Part shown: one piece after another, positions 34,712 through 46,264 of the stretch
How positions within the stretch are numbered: position 1 is the stretch's first letter
Layout: every line of letters starts with the position of its first letter
NCBI GenBank assembly: GCA_024336345.1
Contig: JANFOG010000004.1
Location: forward strand, 1,116,001-1,180,000
Direction of reading: 5' to 3'
Source: Mariannaea sp. PMI_226
Taxonomy: Eukaryota; Ascomycota; Sordariomycetes; Hypocreales; Nectriaceae
DNA length: 64,000 bases
Notes under the pieces: generated by a model
The model's database searches: none
Told to the model about the DNA's origin: nothing
What the model saw: only the letters and a program-made list of their open reading frames with translations
Program-made: the position numbers and the translations under genes

Positions 34712-37676
34712 CTATAAACCTCTCATAAACTCCAGCAACGATATTGGCTTCCTCACAGCATTATTTAACCCTTCGTGATACGTAACCCACACTTTACGCT
34801 CTTCTTGTTTCACGTCTTTCGCTTCACCATTGACATTGAGCTGCGCGAGAGGCAGTGCCTCGATAACACGCCCGAAGAAGTCTCGCTTGACCAGAGCCTC
34901 CGCTGCAGCCGCAGCCTCGAGAGCCTTGGCTTTGGCCTTGGCCTTGGCAGACGCTGCGTTTTCCTTGTCGCTGTACGTCTCCTGGGACCCTAGAGGATGG
35001 CCGGCTTGAAAGCGGGCTTGGCGGGCTTGGGCTTCGCGGGTGGCTATGGTGAGCTTCAGTTCTTGGTCGAGGACCTGACGAACGGCGTAGCGCGTGGGGG
35101 CTTGGGAGGAGAGCAGATTGGAAGCTGTCTCGAATGTGGAGAGGTGGTCGAGGTCACTGGGAGCATATTAGTAACAACGCATCTATGGACACAGGTAGTA
35201 GAAATAAGAGCTAGGGGGGTTTTTAAACGTACGGTTCCATGCGGTACACGAATTGAGCGCCCCTATTTACTGTTGACTCGCTCTCAATCTTGCCCTTGTG
35301 CAACTCGATTCCGACCACAGCTAACACTTCGGATGCTCGCTTGACCATGGCCCGTTCACTTTCTTTGCGGACTGAGGCCGTCGAGCCGGTGCTGCCGCCG
35401 ACAACGACAGGCTTCACGTCGGGTGAGACAAGGCGCACCAGGTACGGCAAGAACTCGGCGGCAACGTCTTCGGCGCTGCGGAACGCCCGCATCAGTGTCG
35501 GGGGGAGCTGACTCTGGAGAGCTTGCAGTTGGGTTCGGTTCTGCTTCAGCGCCTCGTTCGCTTGGTAGTCTGCGCGAGGGCCTGAGAAGGGAAGGACCGG
35601 GGTGGTGTCTTCTGCATCACCACCCCAGCGTCGGTCAAAGCCCATCGTAGGTATGTGTCGCTTAGGGGAAGCGAAGAGGTGATGGCACGCGAGAACTGGT
35701 TGACTGAGATACGGCGCGAGTTCCCATTCCTGGCTGGAGAAGAGGCGTGACTGGCAGGCATCGTGGAAGTGCAGCCAGTCGTACGCAAGGTTGGGTTTGC
35801 TCAAGTACAAGTCGTCGTTGAACTCGCGATTCGGATACTCAGAGAAGACTTCCGTGACGACGTGACTGATCTCGCCACAGGTGTCAATCATGTGCCGTAG
35901 ACGCTCCATAGCATACTTCTTCTGCTGTTCACCAAAGCCGAGTTCCGCCTTGGGCTGCTCGTGCTTCGTTTTGGACTCGGAAAGGTTCATGGCCTGCTTG
36001 GGGAAACCGCCGCCCTCTTGGAAGAGACGAGATACGATATCCTTGACACTGCCACGGCCGAGTCCACGACCTCCCCCGCTGCCTTTGGCGAGATCGTCGA
36101 GGACGTTGCTCTCGATCCATTGCCTTGTTAGACGCCCGGCGACGTCCGTGTTTGCTGAGCGGTAGCGGCCGGCTACCCATTCGCCAACCACCATGACACC
36201 TCGTAAGTCGCCCTCGACTGTGCTTTCGGCGCCCCGTTTGGCGTCGATGCCACTGCTCATTCCCCATGCTGCCTCACACAACTTGCGCGCAGCGTCCTTG
36301 TCACAAGGGATGCCTTCCTTTTCGAACACATTCTTCAGTCGATTCACGACCACTTCAACAGTGGGTTTGCCGACGTGGATAATCTCAGCGAGACCTGATT
36401 GCCTAAGAGGCCGAAGTGAAGGGTGGTATACGTCGTTGCAAATGAGAATAAGCGGACGCAGCAATCTGAAGTCGTCTCCCTTCTTCTTGCGGCCATGACT
36501 CGCCTGCGCGGTGCCCGAACTATTCTTTTGGTCAAGTAGGACCAAGTCTATTAGTGCCTTGACGAAACCACCTTCGCCCGAAGCCCCTGATCCTCCTACC
36601 ACGCCATCGACTTCATCCACAACCACGCATGCTGGTTTGGCTACTTTCTGTGGCCCGTCGCCGTCCTTGCGGTTGCTAACGCTCTTGACAGTTTCGGTAC
36701 CTAGACTCGTGCGGATCCGATTCTTGACAACATCTCGGCTCCGGTCGTCACTGGCGTTAATCTCCATGACATCGTACCCTGCTTGCCTGGCACAAACGTG
36801 TGCCAGAGTCGTCTTACCCAAACCAGGCGGGCCCGTGAGCATAAGGATCTTTTTATGCGGCTTCTCTTCCTCTTCTTGGTTCTTCATTCCTGGCCGCCTG
36901 GCGGTCACCGGCTTTGCCTTGGCTGCGCCGGGAAATACCACAGGGTCCCACCGTTTCAGCCACCGGAGAACCATTCTGTTGGTGCCATCGTCGCCGCAGA
37001 GGTCCATGAAATTCTTAGCTCGGTACTTTTCCGTCCACAATAATGTTCGTTTTGGTTTTTTGCCAGGCGTCGGCGCTGTTGCTGTCGGGCGTGGAGCGGC
37101 CGCTTCTGTTGGTCGCAGTTGTCGCTGATTCGCAATCTCTGTTGATGCAGCGCTCATAAGTTCGTGAATGTCAATGCCATAGTATGCCCGTTTCGCTCTT
37201 CCCTCTTTGGTTTTTGAACGGGCCGCAACTATTGTCTCGTATGAGGGGGCCGCCGACGTTGTCCGCTCTTTGATTATCTTTGCTTTGCCATTACACGATC
37301 GGGCCGTATAGGATTTAGGTGCCAGATAACTGAGAAATGAGGTAGAGAAGAGCGGTCGATTGCTAGACCAGCTTGGTAGCGAATCCGACGGTGTCGGATG
37401 TACTGGGAGTATTTGGATATCGTCGGAGTGCGTATTAGCCAGTTCGTCTCGATGGGTTGGTTCGACGGACTTCTCTCGCGGGTCCTCTAGCATTGGTCTT
37501 TTTGCTATGTGCTCTAGAACTGTGACGGCCTCATCTTCAGAGTCCGATTCGTCATCGACGACAAATGGCCCGCGAGCCTTCGGTTTCGGAGGTACATGAT
37601 CGTGGGGTTTGGCGCGCTTTGGTGCAGGAGGCGAGGAACTTCTGGGAAATGTGATGGGCGAGGAAGCTGATGGCAT
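34712..37676 (-). CDS. ctf18: CTF18, alternative RFC clamp-loader subunit
   Basis: Large subunit of the Ctf18-RFC clamp loader, which acts on PCNA at replication forks in cohesion and checkpoint signalling. Proposed exons in transcript order are 37676-35233 and 35156-34712, giving 962 aa. The AAA+ ATPase follows the box TEKYRAKNFMDLCGD, with Walker A GPPGLGKT at about 282-289, EINASDDRS shortly after, and Walker B VVVDEVDG. The N-terminal 200 residues are acidic and Ser/Pro-rich. The C-terminus joins across a 76 bp intron and ends KPISLLEFMRGL, the short tail region that in CTF18 binds Ctf8-Dcc1. Standard RFC1 has a BRCT domain, which is absent here. The start at 37676 is chosen because residues become family-like from there; an in-frame ATG at 37889 would add 71 residues. 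It converges with the lactate dehydrogenase gene (238 bp spacer). Confidence 0.93.
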
Positions 37677-38071
37677 TTTCTTTTTGGTCGAGGTCACAAA
37701 TTCATTCCAATGATGTAAGTGTGATTTGATCGAAAAAAAATCTCCCAACGTAGAGAGAACAATGTGCAAGCGTTGAGGGTCTGAAGTCTCGCTATCCACT
37801 GATACGAATGTCTCGAGACATCTTGTGGCCCACGACGCGTTCTGTTTAATTGAGTCGCGTCTGGGCTCGTGCCCCACTTGCCAGGTCAAGCTGTGATTGC
37901 TGACCTAATCGAACAGCAGATGCGACTAAATAGGTACGTACTGACTTCTTGAATGTGGTCGGAGCGCCGGGATAATCCGTTCAGCCAGCTCGAATTGAGG
38001 ACCAAAAATTTGGCTCTCCAAGCACATCACGAAGTGCTCAGTTCTCAGCATCCGGGCCTCAATTCGTCAAG
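37677..38071. promoter_or_regulatory. Divergent promoter of CTF18 and uS4m
   Basis: Only 395 bp separate the two start codons, so both genes must share or interleave promoter elements. If CTF18 starts at the upstream ATG (37889), the spacer shrinks to 182 bp. No confident transcription-factor site was assigned. Confidence 0.7.
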
Positions 38072-39803
38072 ATGCGCAAACCCTGGAGATTCTACAGCCT
38101 CAGCCGGCCGGTAAGCATATTCTAATGGCGCACAATGGCATTTTGCAGCAGTAGTTGCCTATGTCCCACCAAAAAACCCACCATGAGCTGACACAAATAT
38201 CCATAGAAACTGAGGCAATCATGGAACAAATTCAACCTATATAACATCGCCCGAGCGGCCGGTCGAGAGCCCCTTGTCAATGGCCGAGCGACTTTCTTCC
38301 AGCAGAAATGGGCCGCCAAATCGAAGACCCGAGGTTATCATGGAGAACATATTCCTGAGAAGAAGTGGGTGCGCCTATTCTCTCGACGTCTCCTCTCCGC
38401 CGTCGAAATGCCCCCCGAGTATCTTGCAGCAAACGATGGTTCCGAGCAGGCAGCTGGTCGTGGTTCTGGCCTGAGCACATCAAACCTGTCGGCCGAGAGC
38501 TACTCCCGAGTTCCCAAGCTCAGCGAAAGTCAGCGAAACATGACACATCCCGGCCAGCGGGTCTCTGGATTTGGAGATGTGAATGCAATGCTCTCCGAGA
38601 ACTTCAAGAATATGACTCCATACATGCAGATGACTTTTGCTCCTCTCGAGCGAAGATTGGACACCGCCGTTTTCAGAGCCCTTTTTGCTAGCAGTGTGCG
38701 ACAAGCTCGCCAGTTTGTTATTCACGGTGCCGTCAAGGTTAATGGAAAGAAGGTATGTATTCTAAACAACCAAAAAAACTAATCTTAAACGTCACTTTCA
38801 AGATATTTGTTCCTAAACTTTCGTATAGATGGTTCACCCCTCCTATCAACTAAACCCTGGCGATATGTTCCAGGTCGATATTGAGAAGGTTCTGTATGGA
38901 ACAGGAGTCCAGAAGTCAAAGAAGGGGGATGCCATCCTTGAGCAGAGCATCAAGGGCCAAAAGAAATTGGATGACGACGCTATTGGCCGTATTCAAAGCA
39001 AGAAGGGCAAAGCAGCCGTCGCCGAGGGGGAGGCTGCCGAAGCGGAGGCTGCCGAGGCGGAAGATGGCGAGGCCGCTGAGACGGCAGTAGAGCTTTCTGC
39101 TGATGACGAAGCCTATCTCCAAACTGGCCGTCTTCGCCGCCTCCGAAGAAGTGCCCGAGAGATTCTCCAGGGTGATGTGAAATTCCTGTCTGCCAGGCAG
39201 AAGAAGGAACTTCGACTTTTCCGCGACTCTGCTCAGCGCTTCCTCTCGCTGCCTGCTGACACGAAGTTGTCCTCAAGTGAGCTGATTGAGAAGCTTCAGA
39301 CTCAGATCGAGAACTTGCAGTCCCTCCCTGCCTTCAAGAAGGCTGATCCTTCTGCCGATGCCGAGGCTGGTGAGCCCAAGGAGTTGACCTCTGAGGAGAA
39401 GCAGAAGCGCGAAGAGCATTTGGTGAAGAAGAAGGAATTCCAGAAGCGAGTGCTTGAGAAGGGATTGGAAGGCCTGAAGAGTGTGAAGGACCGAGCCTGG
39501 GCTCACAACATTCTGGCTACCACCGAGCTGACCAACGAGGAAATTCGTCGCTTGGCCATGGCTTTGAAGGCCGATGAGGAGAACCCCATTGATGAGTCGA
39601 AACCTTACGCTACCCCATGGCAACCCCGACCGTACATGTCGGCGTTCGCTTTCATCCCCCGATACCTCGAGGTCAACCCTAACATCTGCGCTGCCGTCTA
39701 CCTCCGCCACCCTGTGGCTCGCAAGGGCATGGCGGAAGTTCCCACCCCCTTCAGTTACTTGACCAGCCAGCTATCTCATAACTGGTACCTAGGACGAGGT
39801 TAA
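38072..39803 (+). CDS. Mitochondrial small-subunit ribosomal protein uS4m (NAM9)
   Basis: Component of the mitochondrial 37S ribosomal subunit. Proposed exons are 38072-38110 (13 codons), 38207-38752 and 38829-39803, giving 519 aa. The N-terminus [13 protein letters not shown] is basic and fits a short mitochondrial-type start. The S4 RNA-binding domain begins at about 160 ([14 protein letters not shown]) and crosses the second intron at [14 protein letters not shown] long Ala/Glu-rich insert follows (about 243-280; runs of EAAEAE), then charged helical sequence. The C-terminus, with [17 protein letters not shown] and ending [10 protein letters not shown], matches fungal uS4m proteins, which are larger than bacterial S4 because of such insertions. 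The first exon is inferred from splice signals and could be missed by gene finders. Confidence 0.92.
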
Positions 39804-42620
39804 AAAAAAAATTAGGGAGAGAATGCATCGGGAATTGCTGAGGCGGTGGCAGAAGGTCCAGGCTGTTTCAGCTGTTTCGATCTTGCCCGTGTAATATACC
39901 ATCTGTTAGAGTGTACGGTAGACAGCCAGATGTACCTTGAATGTATCACCAATGTCAAAAAGAGCTCGCATGGATCGTCTCGTGACCTTGAACCTGCCGA
40001 TATAGGTATACTATCACGCTTGTTTTCCTTGGTTTGTTTTTCAAGTCTGGAACACTGTCATTAAACCAGATCCAATGTACATGGCTGTAGCTGCAAGTGC
40101 TAGTCATGTGAAACACGCAGCAGAGAAGAGAGATGTACTACGGTTGGTAAACGTCCAAACGTTAAGTAATAAACTACAGTTGAATGCATGAGATAGAGCT
40201 CGAAATAGTGTGGAGGAATTTATTATCGCAAAGAATGATATTCATAGAACTCGACACTCAAGCAGGTGACTGGGTTATAGGCGGATAGGCCATCATCTAA
40301 TTGTGAGGTATAACTATATAGTGAGAATGTAGGACTTGATAGGATCACGGTACCCCCACCCTCGTCCCCAGACACCAAATCCAAAGATATCGACGTTCTG
40401 ATAAGAGATGGGCCTTCGCCAGCCACAAGAGCAAGCCGCGGCTAAACATGAGGTGATTAAATTTAGGGCTATGTCGGCAACATGTGATAGGAAAAAGGAA
40501 GTTTAGTTGGCATACGCGAGGGAGACTCTAAAATCGCTGCTTTCGAACATACCTAGCCACCACATTTAAGTAGAGCTCTCCTAACACAAACCGAACCGGT
40601 CAATTTATTGATAGTGGGTAGTCTCGAAAAATGTGATTCGATAGCAACAGTACCTACTTGTGAGTAGCTTCACTACGCTATCTTCGGTATATGTTCTTCC
40701 GAGACGGCAAGGGCTATTGCGTCAGTGTTTTCTCACATTCGGGTCCACACGAATGGTATCGGTCAGCATTATACCTCGTTCAATGCCCACAGAATGAATG
40801 CCCATGTCTAGTTCCTTTGCGGGAAAGGAATCTATGTAGTAGATCATCCTACTATTTTGTTACCTACCTACCTAGGCATAGAGAGAACAAGTACTACGCA
40901 TGCTCGGCAAGTTCGCTTGCCTTCTGCCTTTCAGAGCAAAGATAGTGAATCTGCGAACTCCTTTGGATGCAAAGTTGGCAACGTAACTACATCACAGTGC
41001 TGTTAGATAGGTTCCAATCAATGAAACTTACATATAATTATGGTGCTATACTATTCATCGAATAGCTTGCTTTGGTTCAATTTCACCTTCCTGAAAGGAT
41101 ATTGTGCTAGGTTGATGAAACCCGATTAAATCATGATAGCTTCATATATTCCTAGCACATTCCTGACTAACAAGATCTGCTAATCCTTTTCTTGTTTCGC
41201 ATTCGTACCTTTCTATTAAACTAAATTAAAATAGCTCTTCTGTTAGTTTACTAAGCCAGGCCTGTTGACATCATCCATTCATTGTTGACGAAAAAAATTA
41301 TATGGCAATCCTAATATCTGCATTGGCCATCATCTTGATGTGTAATGTAAATGGTCTATTTTTGCTTCTTCTATGTCTCCCCTCTTAGGTAATATCTTTG
41401 TAATTTCGCTGCTCCATATTTGACAACTAAAACTTGAGATCATACTTACTCCAGGAACTTTCAGCTTCAGCCCTCGCTGAAGAAAAATTGCCATCGACCT
41501 TCATTATCAATGCCAGGTCGGACGGATTGCTGATGCATCACATCTGTCATCCGTCAGACTCCCTGTACCCGCCTACCAAAGTCCTTCTCTGATTCCATCG
41601 GAGAGATTTTAAACATAAACAATTGATTTGCGACCACTCCCCAGATGCCGGTTCGCTTCTCGATCCGGGGGACAGTGGTCCGTGGTGCGTGAACGTTTTT
41701 TTATCCCCACACACGACCAAGCCAAGGAAGGCCGTTGGGTCCAGTAGTTATCAAATGGATTGGCAGATCAACGACAATTCAAGCCTTCAATGAAGTGAGA
41801 AAGACTAGCAACCTAACGGGTAACCTGCGAAGCTGGCAATAATAGCCGGGCCGTCATGCACCGTCGGGTTCCTGGACTCAGTACGGAGTACGTCCGCAAA
41901 CTTCCAATCGGCATCACCATCCCATCAATGTCAATTGCCTTGCTGCGCAAGGTCGAAGAGGGAACAGCGAAGAACATCCTTGTTCGAAACTAGCGGGGTT
42001 GGTTGGTTCCGTTCCCCCACCACCTCTCATTCGTATTCTCTCCCCCCTCCATGGGACAATACATTTAATAATTAGTAAATACGTGCATTTGTTTACGTAC
42101 TTGCACGCAGCACCTGATTCATTGACGGCCTGCCCACTCCCTACGTAGGTAACTTGCCTTAGGTACTCAGGTGTGTAATGGGATGGGCGAAAGGTGGACT
42201 GTTTTAGTGTTCACTAAACAATTTAGGTTATTCTACATCTTCGTCCATGAAAGACTCCAATTGTCATCTATTCACGTGGCATTCCTTCACGCCCCTCACG
42301 CCCCTCCCTCTCTCTTCCCCTTCCCTTCCCTCCGCTCCCGAGACAGACAGGATGATGAATTTGCTCCATACCTATACATACAAATCCCAAAAAGAAAGGA
42401 AAGAGAAAAAAAAAAAGAGAGCATTCTGGGCTCCCAAATGTGAACCCCCTCCCCTCCACTTTATCCTGTTCATCCCCTCCTCTGCAGTGCTGTGCAGATT
42501 GCATCCTTCCATCAATCAAGATTGATAGCATTCCATTGTTACGCTCCTCCCTGTGACCTCCTCCCCTTCTCTGGGTATTCTTCATCACCTCCACCAAGGT
42601 ACTCGCAGGACAGACCAAGC

Positions 42621-42654
42621 ACAGTCCAGTACAGTCCAGCACAATCCAGTACAC
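42621..42654. repeat. Three 10-bp direct repeats upstream of the NIT4-type gene
   Basis: Units ACAGTCCAGT, ACAGTCCAGC and ACAATCCAGT lie head to tail with a partial fourth, about 450 bp before the start codon. The 10-bp period matches one DNA turn, so same-face protein binding is conceivable but unproven. Confidence 0.6.
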
Positions 42655-42900
42655 AAATACTCAGACTAATTTTAGCCACTTACATCTTATTCCGCACTTG
42701 CCATCTGAACGCCAGAGTCGAGACTCCCAGGCTAAGGGAAAAAAGAGGCCCACACCCGCTGTGACTGCTCGCTTACCAAGCGGTTTGCCTTCTCGGTAAC
42801 TGGTCATTCTAAGCTGGTCTTGGACTTCATCTCAGGTCCAAAAGGCCGCATCAATTCATCCACGGTCCATATCCCATCCGACGGCCACAAATTCATCGGC

Positions 42901-42945
42901 ATGGTCTCATATCTTTCCTGGCGATATCGACTCTTTATTTCCTAG
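42901..42945 (+). promoter_or_regulatory. Upstream ORF in the NIT4-type leader
   Basis: An ATG at 42901 starts a 14-codon frame ending in TAG at 42943-42945, 157 bp before the main start. I found no other ATG between it and 43103. It matters only if the transcript starts upstream of it. Confidence 0.35.
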
Positions 42946-43102
42946 ATCTCCTTGTTGGCCCGATAGCTCTCCCCACAGGTTTCTCCCCGGGCGGAAGAGT
43001 TAGTTCCCTAGGTGTCGGCCCATTTTTGGCGGATACCCTCTCTCAACGCTGCCCGCATCAGCGCTCTCGTTTCAACCCAGTCTTGGTTCTGGAGTCACCA
43101 AT

Positions 43103-45335
43103 ATGGAAGGGGCTTATCAAGGCTCCTCAACAGAAGCCTCCGCCGTTGCCTCCGGGGGGCCCAAGAAGAAGGCTCGCAGAGGAGTTGATCCAGCTGGGCG
43201 AAAGCGGAGATGCGTGAGTACTGCTTGTATCGCCTGTCGCAAGCGAAAATCCAAGTGTGATGGTGCTGTTCCAAGCTGCGCTGCTTGCTCCAGTGTCTAC
43301 GGGACTGAGTGCGTCTATGATCCCAATTCAGACCATAGACGCAAAGGCGTCTACAAGGAAAAGGTCGACAGCATGAAAGCAAGGAACTCAACCTTGCAGA
43401 TTCTCATCGAAGCCATCCTCAATGCAGATGAAGATGATGTCCTCGAAGTTGTGAGGCAAATCCGGACATGCAATAGTCTTGACACTGTCGCCGAACAGAT
43501 TCTCAAACAGCAGCAACAACAAGAGCAGGAAGCTGAGCAGGCTCAACTACTCGATCAGAATGACACCCAGGAGCCATCCAATGACCACCCGGTGGAAGGC
43601 GAAAGGGACCTCGCAAGGAAAATGGGTGAACTCAGGCTTGAGAATGGTGCTGTCCGATTTATCGGCGGGACCTCTCATCTCATCTATCTCGGCGACCCCC
43701 ACAATGGCAGTGATAGCCAGCCAAATATCGATGATTTGGCTTTCGGTGAGGACCCAATCACAACGTGGACTCAAGTTACCAAGGACAAAAAACTCATCAC
43801 CCATCTCATGAACATGTACTTTAACTGGCACTACCCATATTTTACGACACTTTCAAAGACCATGTTTTTCCGTGATTTCTTGAAGGGCAAAGCCGGGATT
43901 GGACGCGAGACTGCCTATTGCTCTTCGCTCCTAGTCAATGCCATGCTTGCCCTTGGATGCCACTTCACCAGTGTTTCTGGTGCCTATGGCGTCCTGGGGG
44001 ATAGTCGGACGAAAGGTGATCACTTCTTTGCCGAAGCGAAGAGACTCATTATAGAAAATGACGAATATGAGAAGCCTCGTCTGGTTACCGTCCAAGCACT
44101 GGCTCTCATGTCTGTGCGAGAGGCGGGCTGTGCCAGAGAGGCTAAAGGTTGGGTATATAGCGGGATGAGCTTCCGCATGGCAGAAGATATCGGCTTGAAT
44201 CTCGATGTCAGCCAACTCGACCAGGCGCGCATGAGCGACTATGAGGTAGACGCCAGGCGTGTAACGTTTTGGGGTTGCTACCTATTCGATAAATGCTGGT
44301 CCAACTATCTTGGAAGACTGCCACAAATACCTAAGAATTCCTTCAATGTTCCCAAGGTCGAGGTCTTCCCCGATGAAGACTCCCAACCGTGGTCACCATA
44401 TACCGATAATGGATTCGATCAATCTTCCATGCAACCTTCACGAACACGCGCCGCTGCTCTGCAGCTTTCAAAGCTCTGCGAGGTCAGCAGTGACCTCTTG
44501 GCCTTCTTCTACCACCCTAGTACCATCAATCGCTCTAGTGGTAAAAGTGTTGAGCTCAAAAAGCTGAGTGAGCTGCACCGTCGTCTAGAGGATTGGAGAA
44601 AGGAGCTTTCCCAGGAGTTCGAACCCAGAGAAGGCCAACTGCCTAATGTCCTCCTCATGCAGTAAGTAACTGGACGCGACTGCTCCATACTATTTACCAT
44701 GCATTCTAACAGAAAAAAACAGCATGTTCTTCCACCTCCAGTACATCCACCTCTTTCGACCATTCCTAAAATACACCCCAGCCGTATCGCCTCTTCCGCC
44801 TCATGTCTCCCCCCGTCGCATTTGTACCGCAAATGCAGGTGCCATCTCTAAGCTGTTCCGTTTATACAAGAAGCTGTGGAACTTGCGCCAAATCTGCAAC
44901 ATTGCCGTTTACATGCTGCACAGCGCCTGTACCATTCACCTACTAAACTTACCAGAGAAGACTGCAAGACGGGACATTACACATGGTGTAAAACACCTCG
45001 AGGAAATTGCAGAAGATTGGCTGTGCGCGAGGCGGACACTCAGCATTCTCAGTGTCCTAGCTCGAAAGTGGAAATGCGAATTACCAGAGGATGCCGCGAT
45101 TGTCCTTCAACGAGCAGATGAAAAATACGGAACGTATAGCACATCAGACGTTCCATCGCCACGTTCGACAACTGGCTCATCGCCAAACTCGGACATTAGC
45201 CTTGGGCTTCCATCAGGCCGTGAATATAGTCCATTCACTCAATATACCCAAGCACAACTTGCTCGACCAATGCAATCATCAGGAGTTGCCAACCCCCTCA
45301 CTACGAGTGTACCGCATTCCGTAGGCGTTGCCCAT

Positions 45336-45387
<52 letters not shown>

Positions 45388-45833
45388 CAGGAATGGGTAT
45401 GGATGCACAAAACGTATCCTTCGGAACCGAATCCATGTCCGGGTGGAGCTCCACCCCGGCAGCAGCCCCGATGCCCGCGTACCAACATTCTTTCGCAACA
45501 CATGGCACCGACGGGATAACTTCCAATCCGTCGATGCAGCCTCAGAGTCATATGAGGCCGACATCAAATAGACCAATGGGAATGGAGGGCCAGGAGTGGT
45601 TCTTGAATGACAGTGCCAGATGGCACCAGAGTTTTGAATCTTGGCAGCTACCCAGTGGCGGACAAGACGCTTCTATGTTCGTATTTGGAGAAAATGGAAA
45701 CAGCGACACGCCCGGCAGCAGTAACACGGATGGTACTCCCGGCTTGCCTCCAGAATCTAGCGACCCCTTGGCCGCGTTTAACGATCTCGGTGCATCCCTA
45801 ACGGGGAGTGGCTGGCTTCCTGGCTTGGATTAG
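43103..45833 (+). CDS. nit4: Zn2Cys6 regulator of nitrate assimilation, NIT4/NirA type
   Basis: Nuclear transcription activator; in this family it turns on nitrate and nitrite reductase genes when nitrate is present and ammonium absent. Proposed exons are 43103-44661 and 44723-45833, giving 889 aa. The zinc cluster has Cys42, 45, 52, 59, 62 and 70 with the basic loop RKRKSK, followed by CVYDPNSDHRRKGVYKEK, a linker typical of NIT4. The central fungal-specific TF domain is at about 220-560, with RDFLKG, SVREAGCAREAKGWVYSG and FWGCYLFDK. After the intron comes RICTANAGAISKL. The C-terminal part is Gln-, Ser- and Pro-rich with a 17-residue Gln run, a likely activation region. NIT4 is chosen over other zinc-cluster factors on the finger and linker sequence. 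No nitrate-assimilation enzyme gene is nearby. Confidence 0.85.
45336..45386 (+). repeat. CAG/CAA repeat encoding 17 Gln in the NIT4-type regulator
   Basis: Seventeen glutamine codons, of which ten in a row are pure CAG (45339-45368) and the rest alternate CAA and CAG. The tract lies in the C-terminal region and is likely to vary in length between strains. Confidence 0.9.
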
Positions 45834-46221
45834 ACGCCCTGAACCTCGGTTTTTTGTCTCTTTGTACGATAATTGGTTAATGAACGGGAGTCCGGCCCGG
45901 GGAGTTACTCTGATAGAAGGCGTTGAAAAATATTTGGTTGTGTGGACAAGGCTGAGATGTAGCGCTGGAATACCCCCCGTTGACTGAGTGGCCAACCTGG
46001 TGTTGGATTGGGAGCACATTGGCAGTTATTTTGCAATCACCTCTCACATGAATTTTTGTGAATATCACATTTCTTGTTCATATTTAGGCACATGGAGTCT
46101 TCAAAAAATAGTAACACAATGCAAAAGCTTCGACAGCAGGTATGCATGGAATAACTCGAGAATCAATGGCGTTAGTGATTTCACCTAAAACTATCAATTA
46201 CCTGGTATAACTCTTTGTTAC

Positions 46222-46226
46222 AAAAA

Positions 46227-46258
<32 letters not shown>

Positions 46259-46264
46259 GAGAAG
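46222..46264. repeat. AAAG microsatellite
   Basis: About nine AAAG units, ending in AGAGAG, 390 bp downstream of the NIT4-type stop codon. A simple repeat. Confidence 0.9.

Larger units (their letters stand above)
39804..43102. other. 3.3 kb spacer upstream of the NIT4-type regulator
   Basis: AT-rich from about 40.0 to 41.5 kb with no coding signal. A TACGGAGTA word lies at 41882-41890, and a TACCTAGG word at 40869-40876. From about 42.3 to 43.1 kb the DNA is pyrimidine-rich with three 10-bp repeats (42621-42654), consistent with a promoter and a long leader. No RNA gene was recognised. Confidence 0.5.

Noticed and set aside
34712..37676. RFC1, the standard clamp-loader large subunit
   Set aside because: No BRCT domain, and the C-terminal tail and N-terminal layout fit CTF18.
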